From the NCBI GenBank assembly GCA_903881265.1, contig CAIRSV010000294.1:1-23114 (forward strand): a DNA stretch of 23,114 nucleotides, in the 5' to 3' direction. A model generated the notes under the pieces. The model saw only the letters and a program-made list of their open reading frames with translations. It was not told the DNA's origin and ran no database searches. A program made the position numbers and the translations under genes. This document shows positions 1 to 7,881 of the stretch, one piece after another. Source of the DNA: an uncultured Bacteroidota bacterium (GTDB lineage Bacteria; Bacteroidota; Bacteroidia; Chitinophagales; Chitinophagaceae). Positions within the stretch are counted from its first letter, which is position 1; every line of letters begins with the position of its first letter.

Positions 1-1
1 T

Positions 2-178
2 ATAGCCTGGGGCAAAGTAGCCGAGCTTTGTGAGCAATATCTTGGCAAGGGCAGCGAGATTGCCATCGAAGGTAAACTCACACACCGCGATTATACCGAC
101 ACGAATGGCGTGAAACGCTATATCACCGAAATTCAGGTGAACGAACTTTTATTGCTCGATAAAAAGGGAAGTTCGTAG
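2..178 (+). CDS. ssb: Single-stranded DNA-binding protein, C-terminal part (5' truncated by window edge)
   Basis: The window opens inside this gene; 58 codons remain before a TAG stop. The visible residues (IAWGKVAELCEQYL, then GSEIAIEGKLTHRDY and RYITEIQVNEL) match the second half of the OB fold of bacterial SSB, which coats single-stranded DNA in replication and repair. The chain stops right after the last OB strand with LLLLDKKGSS. The acidic C-terminal tip (DDxPF type) that normally recruits partner proteins is missing. This is either a short SSB paralogue or a genuinely tail-less form; the N-terminus is outside the window. The cysteine-rich peptide gene begins 38 nt downstream with no terminator between, so read-through is possible. 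The family call is confident; full length and paralogue status cannot be judged. Confidence 0.85.
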   Translation: MAWGKVAELCEQYLGKGSEIAIEGKLTHRDYTDTNGVKRYITEIQVNELLLLDKKGSS

Positions 179-216
179 AGTCACTGTGTAAGGAAATACT
201 ATAACCTAGACTCAAC

Positions 217-495
217 ATGAAACGTCTCACTGCTTGGGCTAAAAAAGAGAACATAGGGCTTGCGAAGGCGCAGCCTTCGAAGAGAAGGTATTTAGCTTTG
301 AAAGCGAATGGAGGGGGTGGCAGCCATGGAGGAAGTGGTGGAGGTAACGGCCGTAACCCATGTACATGTTATTATAGTTACTACTGTTGGATAAAAGGAG
401 GTGCAAGCGGGAGCTGTGTAACAGGAACTTGTGATAAGCCAAATGGGGGTTGTGGGGTATTTGGAAACACAAAATGTGATGGGAAATGTCAATAA
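217..495 (+). CDS. Small glycine- and cysteine-rich peptide (92 aa), putative disulfide-rich exported peptide or natural-product precursor
   Basis: I recognise no named family. The protein has a basic N-terminal segment of about 30 residues (MKRLTAWAKKEN..., several Lys/Arg), a Gly-rich hinge (residues 32-45, GGGGSHGGSGGGNG), and a C-terminal core with eight cysteines at 49, 51, 57, 67, 72, 79, 87 and 91. The even cysteine count and Gly/Asn-rich spacing suggest four disulfides or modified thiols. There is no hydrophobic signal peptide, so export would need a leader-type route; the NGG at 31-33 could mimic a double-glycine cleavage site, but the classical leader motif is not present. The next gene, 67 nt downstream with no terminator between, is a membrane protein with a thioredoxin-like CGPC domain, a plausible partner for its cysteines. 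The gene is real on compositional grounds (patterned Cys, own ATG); its function is unknown. Confidence 0.65.
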   Translation: MKRLTAWAKKENIGLAKAQPSKRRYLALKANGGGGSHGGSGGGNGRNPCTCYYSYYCWIKGGASGSCVTGTCDKPNGGCGVFGNTKCDGKCQ

Positions 496-562
496 TCGGG
501 AATACAAGTATTAGAGAATTGATTAATAACTACCATAATTTCTTTAACCTTAAACACTAAAA

Positions 563-1426
563 ATGAATAAGCCTATTAAAAAATACCTTTTAATTTCTGT
601 ACTGATAAACATTGTAGTATTATCTATCACTAGAGGTTTTATAGGCATGGATTTTTCATGTATATTGGCCATAGTTTTATACGTTGTGTTGACATACTTT
701 GTTTTCAAGCAGTTTGGTAAGGAACATTTTATAAAGAATTTGGCAATAATCCTAGTAGGTACTTTTATTGTTCATATTCCTGGACGGATCTTAGATTTCA
801 GGAGTCAATTAGTTTCCCTGCCTGAATTTATTTGTGAGCTTGCAGGCGTTATTCTTGGATACATGTTTTTTTCATTCGGTAAGGTTGGAAGAATAATGAC
901 GGTAGGAGTCACGATTGTTTTTTCAATCGTATTGTATATCAATTATGATAAAGTGCTTGATTCCTTAAACTATAGTAATTTATGTTATAAAAATATTAAT
1001 AAGATTACCATTAGCTCTGTACCTTATCTTGATTCAAATCATATCAAGATGAATTCCAAGCTTTTCAACACAGATAAGTATATCATCCTCAATATCTGGG
1101 CATCCACATGTGGTCCTTGTATCGCCGAATTTCCGGAAATTGATTCTTTATACGCCTTGTCATTAAAATCTGAGAATATCCTTCTGTATACGGCGGGTAT
1201 CCTTCGCAAAGATGACAAGAAGACTCCTTTTCAGATAGTACATGAACGAAACTACAACTTTCCTGTGTATGCTATTCCGTCTTGGGATTATGTTAGAAAG
1301 CAATATAGTATGGATGGTGTGCCTGTTACCTTCATTGTCAAGGACAACAATATTCTCTTTAGAGGAAGTCTTCTTAATGCGTGGAAAATGATGATTGAGA
1401 AAATACGAAATGACAATAAAGAGTAA
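563..1426 (+). CDS. Membrane-anchored thioredoxin-like (TlpA-type) protein with CGPC active site
   Basis: The first 130 residues contain four or five hydrophobic spans (about 8-22, 29-48, 59-75, 88-104, 111-127). A soluble C-terminal domain of about 150 residues follows. This domain has IWASTCGPC (catalytic pair C183 and C186), a following FPEID as in TlpA/ResA thioredoxins, and the cis-proline segment GVPVTF near 252-257. Family knowledge says such domains catalyse periplasmic thiol-disulfide exchange; five spans with the N-terminus inside would place the domain outside the inner membrane. The gene is strikingly AT-rich: a sampled 60-nt stretch at 961-1020 has 12 G/C, against about 25-28 per 60 in nearby housekeeping genes. 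It follows the cysteine-rich peptide gene closely and probably shares its transcript. Substrate and direction (oxidase or reductase) are inferred only. Confidence 0.8.
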   Translation: MNKPIKKYLLISVLINIVVLSITRGFIGMDFSCILAIVLYVVLTYFVFKQFGKEHFIKNLAIILVGTFIVHIPGRILDFRSQLVSLPEFICELAGVILGYMFFSFGKVGRIMTVGVTIVFSIVLYINYDKVLDSLNYSNLCYKNINKITISSVPYLDSNHIKMNSKLFNTDKYIILNIWASTCGPCIAEFPEIDSLYALSLKSENILLYTAGILRKDDKKTPFQIVHERNYNFPVYAIPSWDYVRKQYSMDGVPVTFIVKDNNILFRGSLLNAWKMMIEKIRNDNKE

Positions 1427-1726
1427 ATAATTCAAGTTCTGCCGGTTCATTCTATTGTCGCCTTAGCCGATATTCAGAGGTGGGTGGCCAAGTGAAGTCA
1501 GGGATGATATGATGAACCGGCAGATTTTTTTTAGCGGATAACATAAGACGTATGCAACGAGTCTAGTAACGTAGACACAAACAAAACGACTGCAGTTTAC
1601 AATGATTATATGCATCGGATGATTTAATTTCACACGGTGAATAATTTCAGGCAACATACCGAACAAGATGGGCGAGTAACTCAAATCAATAAAGGACAAA
1701 CAAGAACCATACAAGAATTGCCTAGG
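1427..1726. other. 300-nt gap between thioredoxin-like gene and helicase
   Basis: Besides the hairpin at 1438-1532, this gap holds a short inverted repeat GTCTA-GTAACG-TAGAC (1561-1576). No convincing TAnnTTTG promoter box is visible. An in-frame GTG at 1637 would extend the helicase by 30 residues. That extension (Gln/Arg/Thr-rich) does not look like part of the family fold, so I treat it as upstream sequence. Confidence 0.5.
1438..1532 (+). terminator. Long hairpin with 13-bp perfect stem followed by T8: terminator or structured RNA
   Basis: TCTGCCGGTTCAT (1438-1450) is perfectly inverted as ATGAACCGGCAGA (1512-1524) and is followed by eight T (1525-1532), the pattern of an intrinsic terminator for the thioredoxin-like gene ending at 1426. 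The enclosed 61 nt is unusually long and can itself pair. Segments 1453-1459 and 1503-1509 pair with G-U wobbles. CTTAGCC (1462-1468) pairs with GGCCAAG (1486-1492) apart from one A-C mismatch. The whole could therefore be a roughly 95-nt structured RNA rather than a simple terminator. Confidence 0.65.
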
Positions 1727-3904
1727 ATGAATCTGGATCTCGAGAATATCAATTTCAAACTCGCTTACGACTTTATCAATCATACGAATTGTTCATTGTA
1801 CCTCACCGGTAAAGCAGGTACGGGTAAGACGACCTTTCTGAAATACGTTAAGCAACATTGCCGCAAGAATCTCGTGATTGTAGCGCCAACAGGTGTGGCC
1901 GCTATTAATGCCGGTGGTGTTACTATGCATTCGTTTTTCCAACTGCCCTTCGGACCTTATTTACCTGATATGAAGACAGGTTTCGGTATGAACGATGGTA
2001 TCGTAGACAAAAACGCTTTATTCAAAAACCTAAAACTTAACAGCACCAAACGTAAACTCATTGATGAATTGCAACTGCTTATTATCGATGAGGTGAGTAT
2101 GTTACGAAGTGATACATTGGATGCCATTCATACGATTTTACAAGTATTCAGGAAAAATAAAAAACCGTTCGGCGGTGTGCAAGTCTTGTTCATTGGTGAT
2201 TTACATCAGTTGCCGCCCGTTGTGAAAGACAGTGAGAAAGTATTGCTTGATCGCTATTACAACAGTCCGTTTTTCTTCGATGCCAAGGTGCTAGAAGACA
2301 CACCTCTTGTGTATATCGAATTGAAAAAGATATACCGGCAGAATGAACAATCGTTTATTGATTTACTTAATAAGCTGAGACATAATGCATTGGACGAACA
2401 AGATTTTCATACACTCAATCGTCGCTATGATCCTGGCTTTGCGGGCAAGGATAAAAATTATATTACACTCACCACACACAATCACAAAGCTGATGTGATC
2501 AACGCTGAGGAATTACGTAAGTTACCTTCAGTGGCACATTTTTTTAAAGGTCAAATCAAAGGTGACTTTGGCGATAAACAATTGCCAACCGACTTGTCAC
2601 TGCAATTAAAAGAAGGCGCACAAGTGATGTTTGTCAAGAACGACAGCAGTCCTGAAAAAAAATACTATAATGGTAAGATAGTCGTCGTGTCTAAGATTAC
2701 CGAAGATGATATCTATGTCAAATTCCCCGACACGAATGAAGAGTATTTGGTGAAACCTGAAACGTGGGAGAATATTAATTACTCACTCAATAAGGAAACA
2801 AATGGCATTGATGAAAAAGTAATCGGAGAGTTTATACAAATACCATTGCGATTGGCGTGGGCTATCACGATTCATAAAAGTCAAGGTCTGACATTTGATA
2901 AAGCCATCATCGATGCCGGACAGTCTTTTGCACCGGGACAGGTTTATGTAGCGCTTAGTCGTTGTACTTCCTTAGAGGGTATTGTCTTGCATTCGCGTAT
3001 TACCGAACACGCCTTGTTTACCGAAGAGCGCATAGCAGCCTTCACTCGTAATGAAGTCAAAGAACAAGTGCTGCAGCAGCAATTGCAACACGAGCAGTTT
3101 AAGTACGAATCAGAGAAACTCATTTCGATGTTTCAATGGCAGCGTGTATTAGATGCTATGTATGAACTTGAGGAAGCCACGTTGCTATCAAAACATATTC
3201 CTGAAGAAGAAGAGGCAATTGCATTCGTGCGCAAGCTTGTTGATAAAGCAAGGGAACAAAAAGACGTGGCTGATAAATTTATGATACAGCTCGATTCGAT
3301 TTTAAGCGATACGGCCTTCTCGAAGGATATGGCCTTATTAAAAGAAAGGGTAAAAAAAGGTATCGGTTATTTTGTGAAATCGCTGTACGAAGAAATATTT
3401 AAGCCCTTGTCGGTGTATTTGAAATCAATTAACGGCAAACCAAAATTGAAGAAGTATATTCTTTTAGTTGTCGCTGTGTACGACAAATGTTGGCAAAAGG
3501 TAAGCGAACTGCAGGAAAGTACATTCAACGACGAAATACTCTTTGATTTAGCGCATCGATTCGAGAAAGAAAAAGTAGAGGCTAAAAAAAGTAAGGTTGA
3601 AAAAGGCGCAAGTTCTAAAGAAAGTTTGGCCTATTTTATCGCTGGCAAAACGATTGCAGAAATTGCCGTCATCAGAAATATGGCAGTGTCCACCGTTGAA
3701 AGTCATTTGGCTGAATTTGTTAAAAGTGGAGAATTGGAGATTGCACGTTTTCTGAGTGTTGAGCAACTCAATACAATTAAGAAGGTATTGCTGACCACAA
3801 ATGAAAAATCAACGAGTGTATTGCGACAAGCATTGAATAATGAATTTTCATATGGCGAGTTGCGAATGGCATTGAATCATTTTATATTCTTGAAAGAAAT
3901 TTAA
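1727..3904 (+). CDS. PIF1/RecD2-like superfamily 1 DNA helicase with C-terminal helix-turn-helix
   Basis: An ATP-dependent DNA helicase of 725 aa. Visible SF1 motifs are Walker A GKAGTGKT (residues 28-35), Walker B IIDEVSM (about 119-125), motif III GDLHQLPPV (157-165), the AITIHKSQGLTFD segment (about 379-390) and YVALSRC (about 407). These are the signatures of PIF1-like helicases. The last third is a charged helical region, then a winged-helix-like domain (KTIAEIAVIRNMAVSTVESHL, around 640-660) like the HTH_40 domain at the C-terminus of RecQ-type and related helicases. I chose the ATG at 1727 because the motif-bearing domain begins immediately after it; a GTG at 1637 is possible but adds an atypical leader. 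The architecture is common in Bacteroidota, where the gene stands alone. Likely roles are replication-fork, G-quadruplex or recombination work; the exact role is not visible. Confidence 0.88.
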   Translation: MNLDLENINFKLAYDFINHTNCSLYLTGKAGTGKTTFLKYVKQHCRKNLVIVAPTGVAAINAGGVTMHSFFQLPFGPYLPDMKTGFGMNDGIVDKNALFKNLKLNSTKRKLIDELQLLIIDEVSMLRSDTLDAIHTILQVFRKNKKPFGGVQVLFIGDLHQLPPVVKDSEKVLLDRYYNSPFFFDAKVLEDTPLVYIELKKIYRQNEQSFIDLLNKLRHNALDEQDFHTLNRRYDPGFAGKDKNYITLTTHNHKADVINAEELRKLPSVAHFFKGQIKGDFGDKQLPTDLSLQLKEGAQVMFVKNDSSPEKKYYNGKIVVVSKITEDDIYVKFPDTNEEYLVKPETWENINYSLNKETNGIDEKVIGEFIQIPLRLAWAITIHKSQGLTFDKAIIDAGQSFAPGQVYVALSRCTSLEGIVLHSRITEHALFTEERIAAFTRNEVKEQVLQQQLQHEQFKYESEKLISMFQWQRVLDAMYELEEATLLSKHIPEEEEAIAFVRKLVDKAREQKDVADKFMIQLDSILSDTAFSKDMALLKERVKKGIGYFVKSLYEEIFKPLSVYLKSINGKPKLKKYILLVVAVYDKCWQKVSELQESTFNDEILFDLAHRFEKEKVEAKKSKVEKGASSKESLAYFIAGKTIAEIAVIRNMAVSTVESHLAEFVKSGELEIARFLSVEQLNTIKKVLLTTNEKSTSVLRQALNNEFSYGELRMALNHFIFLKEI

Positions 3905-3964
3905 TTCTACATATTTCTTCTTGCGTCAAGCAACAGATAGTCGACGCTAACTTTTCAATCAGTC

Positions 3965-5128
3965 TTATTGTTCAACATTAGGTGGCGCTGCTGCATAATA
4001 ATTTGATTTGAATGGATGACGGTCTTTCCATTTATTGCCCTGTTGCTCTTTAAAGTAGGCGGCCACCATTTGATAAAACCAATTCACGATCACGTTACGG
4101 AGTTTGTAAAAACTAAATCTATAATCGGGGCTACAGCCCATAATGGCCTTTGCTTCAGGCGCCGTGCGTCCAAGAATAAGTTTATGACACCCTGTAGACA
4201 TAGCATTTTCAAGACAATGAAACAGGATATTGAAATACAAATTATGTGATTGATTAAAGGCGTAATCGAAGCCGATATAATTCATATCGTATTCGCCGTC
4301 GTGAAGGATAGCAGAAGAAAATGCCACTAATTTTTCGCCATGGAAATAACCACATACGTTGTAATCATCTTGCAACGATTTTTTAAGTTCCTCGAAAAAC
4401 GAATGATTGATAATGCCCATACTCACCAATTGTTTCTTTGTTACCTGTAGGTACAATTGTTCCATTTCGGTGCTATATCGCTTGATATCTGCTTCGCTGA
4501 ATTTGATGATATGAATACCCTCAAATGATGTTCGAATCTTGCGGCAACGCTGAAGGTATTTATGTTTCAAGGCATGCTCGTAATCTGCAAAGGAGCTCCA
4601 ATTTGCAGGGATATTCATTTCCATTGAAACGTCATCCTGCATTTGGATATAGGTATTGTCTTGTTGAATATGCGCAGCGATCTCGTGTTGCACATCCTTT
4701 AAGAAAATGCCAGAAGCATTTGTATATGAAATCAGATGATTGGTGGTGGCCATAAATATATCGGCCTGTTTTTCGCTTGTGTGTGTTGCGTTAGCAAACT
4801 CAAAAAATTGTACGTCGTGTCGAAATAAATTTCCCGCGACCAATAAACTTGGTTTTACTAATCGCAGCGCAAGTGATAATGCGGCTTGTTGTAGCTTCTT
4901 ATTGGCCAAATTAAAATGGACAGGTTTGACAGCAAGTAATTGAAAATACGAAACGCAAAGCAATTCGCCTTCGTCAAACGTTACTACATAAAAATTTTGA
5001 AGATTTTCAACGAGCGCCTTTTCAACAGTATCAATACCTCTGCAGATGGGTTTATGTTGTAATCCAATTTGGCTGTAATCAGCAGGCATACTTGCCAAGG
5101 ATGTATAAACCGAAAAGGAGTAAGGCAT
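3965..5128 (-). CDS. GNAT / FemAB-like acyltransferase family protein
   Basis: A 387-aa cytosolic protein without signal peptide. The C-terminal half (EKLVAFSSAILHDGEYDMNY..., then a helix-rich LYFNILFHCLENAMSTG, then LILGRTAPEAKAIMG) resembles the acetyl-CoA-binding region of Acetyltransf_6 / FemAB-like proteins, which transfer acyl or aminoacyl groups. The substrate is not evident. I start it at the ATG at 5128, not the upstream ATG at 5170. A near-perfect promoter (TTG at 5165-5163, 19-nt spacer, TACATTTG at 5143-5136 on the minus strand) ends seven nt before 5128 and would lie inside the longer reading frame. The gene is convergent with the helicase (60 nt apart, no terminator seen) and divergent from yidD. 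The family assignment is moderately secure, the activity unknown. Confidence 0.65.
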   Translation of the reverse strand: MPYSFSVYTSLASMPADYSQIGLQHKPICRGIDTVEKALVENLQNFYVVTFDEGELLCVSYFQLLAVKPVHFNLANKKLQQAALSLALRLVKPSLLVAGNLFRHDVQFFEFANATHTSEKQADIFMATTNHLISYTNASGIFLKDVQHEIAAHIQQDNTYIQMQDDVSMEMNIPANWSSFADYEHALKHKYLQRCRKIRTSFEGIHIIKFSEADIKRYSTEMEQLYLQVTKKQLVSMGIINHSFFEELKKSLQDDYNVCGYFHGEKLVAFSSAILHDGEYDMNYIGFDYAFNQSHNLYFNILFHCLENAMSTGCHKLILGRTAPEAKAIMGCSPDYRFSFYKLRNVIVNWFYQMVAAYFKEQQGNKWKDRHPFKSNYYAAAPPNVEQ

Positions 5129-5135
5129 AGGGTGG

Positions 5136-5165
5136 CAAATGTAATATGAGGAAGGTGTATTACAA
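5136..5165 (-). promoter_or_regulatory. Bacteroidota-type promoter TTG-N19-TACATTTG for the acyltransferase gene
   Basis: Read on the minus strand: TTTTG ending at 5163, a 19-nt spacer, then TACATTTG at 5143-5136. This matches the -33/-7 consensus exactly. Transcription would start within a few nt of the ATG at 5128, so the mRNA is leaderless or nearly so. Confidence 0.75.
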
Positions 5166-5201
5166 AACAATATAATCTATGGATTATGCGCTAGACTGCT
5201 G

Positions 5202-5209
5202 TTACTTTG
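5202..5209 (+). promoter_or_regulatory. Likely -7 box for yidD
   Basis: TTACTTTG matches TAnnTTTG at seven of eight positions and lies eight nt before the yidD ATG at 5218. The -33 position (5180-5182) reads TGG, a poor match. It supports the 5218 start over the upstream ATG at 5179. Confidence 0.45.
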
Positions 5210-5217
5210 CATCTACA

Positions 5218-5451
5218 ATGAAGTGGCTTACACAATGCATCGTATCGTTATTGCTTGGCGTGATAAAAATTTATCAGCTGTTTATTTCTCCATTGATGGG
5301 CCCATCAAAATGTCGTTATGTGCCTACGTGTTCTGAATATGCACGTATCGCGTTGCAACAATATGGCGTTTTCAAAGGGATGTGGCTAAGTGTAAAGCGC
5401 ATTTCTCGTTGCGCACCCTGGGGCGGTCATGGGTATGATCCCGTGCCATAA
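5218..5451 (+). CDS. yidD: Membrane protein insertion efficiency factor YidD
   Basis: A 77-aa protein with a hydrophobic N-terminal helix (residues 6-24) and the family's diagnostic cysteine motifs: CRYVPTCSEYA (residues 32-42) and RCAPWGGHGYDPVP at the very C-terminus. YidD is a small membrane-associated protein that assists YidC in inserting inner-membrane proteins; it often sits near rnpA/yidC but stands alone in many Bacteroidota. The reading frame is open from an ATG at 5179. The internal ATG at 5218 gives the usual family length and N-terminus and follows the TTACTTTG box. It is divergently transcribed from the acyltransferase with a 90-nt shared promoter region. Confidence 0.93.
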   Translation: MKWLTQCIVSLLLGVIKIYQLFISPLMGPSKCRYVPTCSEYARIALQQYGVFKGMWLSVKRISRCAPWGGHGYDPVP

Positions 5452-5631
5452 CATTGCTTTTAGGTTAGTAGTGCACACAGCTGACAGCTAGCTGAATGGC
5501 CACGCGACTATCTCAATTATATTGCTCTCGCATAAAAAGACTATAAAAGCACCGTGTTTTATATTACTTTTAGGTTATCAAACGTCTACCATGATGGTGG
5601 CGTCTTGCTCACGCACTAATTCATTGAACGC
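5452..5631. other. 180-nt intergenic region with imperfect direct repeat and small hairpin
   Basis: CTTTTAGGTTA occurs at 5457-5467 and again at 5567-5577; including flanks, ATT(G/A)CTTTTAGGTTA is shared 110 nt apart. A hairpin ACGTC(T)ACCA-TGA-TGGTGGCGT lies at about 5582-5603, 28 nt before the next start codon, with one bulged T and one G-U pair. It lacks a T run, so it is more likely a leader structure than a terminator. No clear TAnnTTTG box is seen. Confidence 0.4.
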
Positions 5632-7854
5632 ATGAAACGAATTATCTTCTTTTCCTTTTTGTATATCCTGCTATATCAAACCACGAATGCGCAGGCTTGG
5701 GTTTGGGCTCAGAAACTAGGCAATGTAAAAAGCGATAAAATAACGTGCATCAAAACCGACTCAGCAGGATACATCTATATAGCGGGTTATTTTAGTACAT
5801 CCATCAATATCGGCACGAATGCTATGTTGCTTAATTTCACAGCGAATGTGCAGAGCAAAGAAATATTTTTAGCCAAACTCGACAGTACAGGTTATTGTTA
5901 TTGGGCTCGCAGTGGTGGACAATATTACGACGATCGTATTCTTGGTATGGATGTGGATGCAGATGGCAATAGTGTGGTCACAGGTACTTTTTGGGAAGGT
6001 GCCGGCATCAATATTGGTCCTCTCAATATCACAGGGAGCGCCTTTGGCTCGGGCGATCAATGTTTTATCGCCAAACACGATAAGAATGGGAATGCCGTTT
6101 GGGGAACTTTCGTTTGCAGCGAATCTGGCGATGATCAGGGCTTAGATATCGCTACCGACAAGGCAGGTAATCATTATATAGTGGGCTTTATGACCGGCTC
6201 GACCTTGTATTGTGGTGGTGCTGCTGTTACGGCTACGAACCCAAATACCGGTGCACATAAACATTCCTATTGGTTGGCTAAAATGAAAAGTAATGGTCAA
6301 TTTCAATGGGCACGCACCTTCGGTAATCTACCCTGGGATCCTGCGCATAATAAATATATCGAACGCGATATCGCGGTATGTGTCGATGATTCGGGTGGTG
6401 TCTATATCACAGGAGGGTATGATAATGTGCGCCCCTTTGGTACGACATCATTGACTAGTCAAGGTGGCATAGATGCCTTCGTGCTTAAGTATGATACATC
6501 GGGCAATTATAAATGGGTGACGAATATCGGCAGTTCAAAAGATGATTGGGGCAACGGCATCTGCTCTGATAAACACGGACATATTTATGTGGTTGGTGAA
6601 CATCGCGATTCACTTTATATGGACACCGTGATGGTTAAGAACTATGATAAACGTGATGCCTTCATCTTTAAAGTGGATGCGAATACAGGCAAGCCTTATT
6701 GGGGTAAACGAGCAGGCTCTGATTTAGGAAGCGAGCGCGCCAATGATGTGTGGGCCGATTCGAATTGTCATATCTATGTAGCCGGTGATATCAATGAAGG
6801 CGCAAAGTTTGGCGATAATATTATTGTTCCTTCAGGAAAATACCTCGAAGCGTTTGTGGCAAAAATATCGCCAGAAGGAAAATGGCAATGGGCCATAACA
6901 GGTGGCGGCATCGATAGTAATGATCGTGGTAATGCGATTGCCAAAGGTAAAAATGATCAGTTGTATACTTGTGGTTACTTCCGGTCTAATGCCGCTTATG
7001 GTTCTTCTTCATTAAATTCGGTCGGATCAAGTGATGGCTTCTTTGCGCGCCTAGTAGATTCGGCGTATTACAAGGGTACAGCGTTTAGTCTCAACAAACC
7101 TTTAGATACAGTGTTATGCAAAGGCGAAGTACTCACGATGAAAATTAAGGATCACGCGTATTTAGATTATAATCCTAAGACGGGTGTGACACCAAGTATC
7201 GACACCTCTGAACTGACGTTTGACCCCGCAGTCACTACCACGTATACGCTCACCGGCTTTAGTATTGGTGATTGTCCTACCTATGATACTGTGACCTTCA
7301 CAGTCGTTCGAGCGCCTTCGCCGATTGCCGAATTTTCAGTGAACCCCCACGATGCACCGATCTCAAATCCGGTTTTTATCTTGAAGAATTTAAGTTTCTA
7401 TGCAAGCACCTACGAATGGTATTACAACAATCTTTTATTTTCAACCAATAAGGATGAACACCAATCCTTTGCGCTCTCAGGCGACTATTGCTTTACCTTA
7501 GTGGCTATCACCGATGCAGGATGCAAGGATACTGTGACACATTGCGGTAGCATTTACGAAAAGGAACTAGTCTTTTTTCCGAATGCCTTTTCGCCCAATG
7601 GCGATAACCTGAATGACGGCTTCGGGCCGGTGTTCTATAATGTCGTCTTTGATAACATGAAGGACTATACGTTTGCCATTTATAATCGATGGGGACAACT
7701 CGTTTTTGAAACGGATAATCCACAAGCTCGTTGGAACGGACTCACAAAGAACAACGGAATGATGGAAGCAGGTGTGTACTATTATTATTGCAAATTCACC
7801 ACACCGCACGGCGATGTGTATGATAAGAAAGGTGATATCACCTTAATCAGATAA
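5632..7854 (+). CDS. Secreted beta-propeller-repeat (SBBP-like) protein with PKD-like domain and T9SS type B (CHU_C) sorting domain
   Basis: A 740-aa exported protein. A signal peptide (MKRIIFFSFLYILLYQTTNA) is followed by about 450 residues of repeating units of the form WAxxxG...D...I..D..G..YV.G.F, in which Trp-Ala, Asp-x-x-Gly and Tyr-(V/I)-(A/T/V)-Gly recur. This is the signature of SBBP-type beta-propeller repeats. Next come a linker with Tyr/Thr-rich strands (about 490-560), a PKD/Ig-like module (about 563-640), and a C-terminal domain beginning FFPNAFSPNGDNLND (about 647-661) and containing YNRWGQLVFE and W-NG. That end is the gliding-motility-associated C-terminal (CHU_C) domain used as a type B T9SS signal. 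The protein should be delivered across the outer membrane, possibly as an adhesin or surface protein. The exact ligand is not visible. Confidence 0.88.
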   Translation: MKRIIFFSFLYILLYQTTNAQAWVWAQKLGNVKSDKITCIKTDSAGYIYIAGYFSTSINIGTNAMLLNFTANVQSKEIFLAKLDSTGYCYWARSGGQYYDDRILGMDVDADGNSVVTGTFWEGAGINIGPLNITGSAFGSGDQCFIAKHDKNGNAVWGTFVCSESGDDQGLDIATDKAGNHYIVGFMTGSTLYCGGAAVTATNPNTGAHKHSYWLAKMKSNGQFQWARTFGNLPWDPAHNKYIERDIAVCVDDSGGVYITGGYDNVRPFGTTSLTSQGGIDAFVLKYDTSGNYKWVTNIGSSKDDWGNGICSDKHGHIYVVGEHRDSLYMDTVMVKNYDKRDAFIFKVDANTGKPYWGKRAGSDLGSERANDVWADSNCHIYVAGDINEGAKFGDNIIVPSGKYLEAFVAKISPEGKWQWAITGGGIDSNDRGNAIAKGKNDQLYTCGYFRSNAAYGSSSLNSVGSSDGFFARLVDSAYYKGTAFSLNKPLDTVLCKGEVLTMKIKDHAYLDYNPKTGVTPSIDTSELTFDPAVTTTYTLTGFSIGDCPTYDTVTFTVVRAPSPIAEFSVNPHDAPISNPVFILKNLSFYASTYEWYYNNLLFSTNKDEHQSFALSGDYCFTLVAITDAGCKDTVTHCGSIYEKELVFFPNAFSPNGDNLNDGFGPVFYNVVFDNMKDYTFAIYNRWGQLVFETDNPQARWNGLTKNNGMMEAGVYYYYCKFTTPHGDVYDKKGDITLIR

Positions 7855-7881
7855 AACGTGTAATGGCCGGTATGAGAAAAC

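Noticed and set aside
1561..1576. GTCTA-GTAACG-TAGAC as part of an integron attC site
   Set aside because: No RYYYAAC/GTTRRRY core arms or integrase gene; only a five-bp stem.
1637..1726. GTG-initiated N-terminal extension of the helicase
   Set aside because: The extension lacks conserved helicase residues; the ATG at 1727 begins the family-like sequence.
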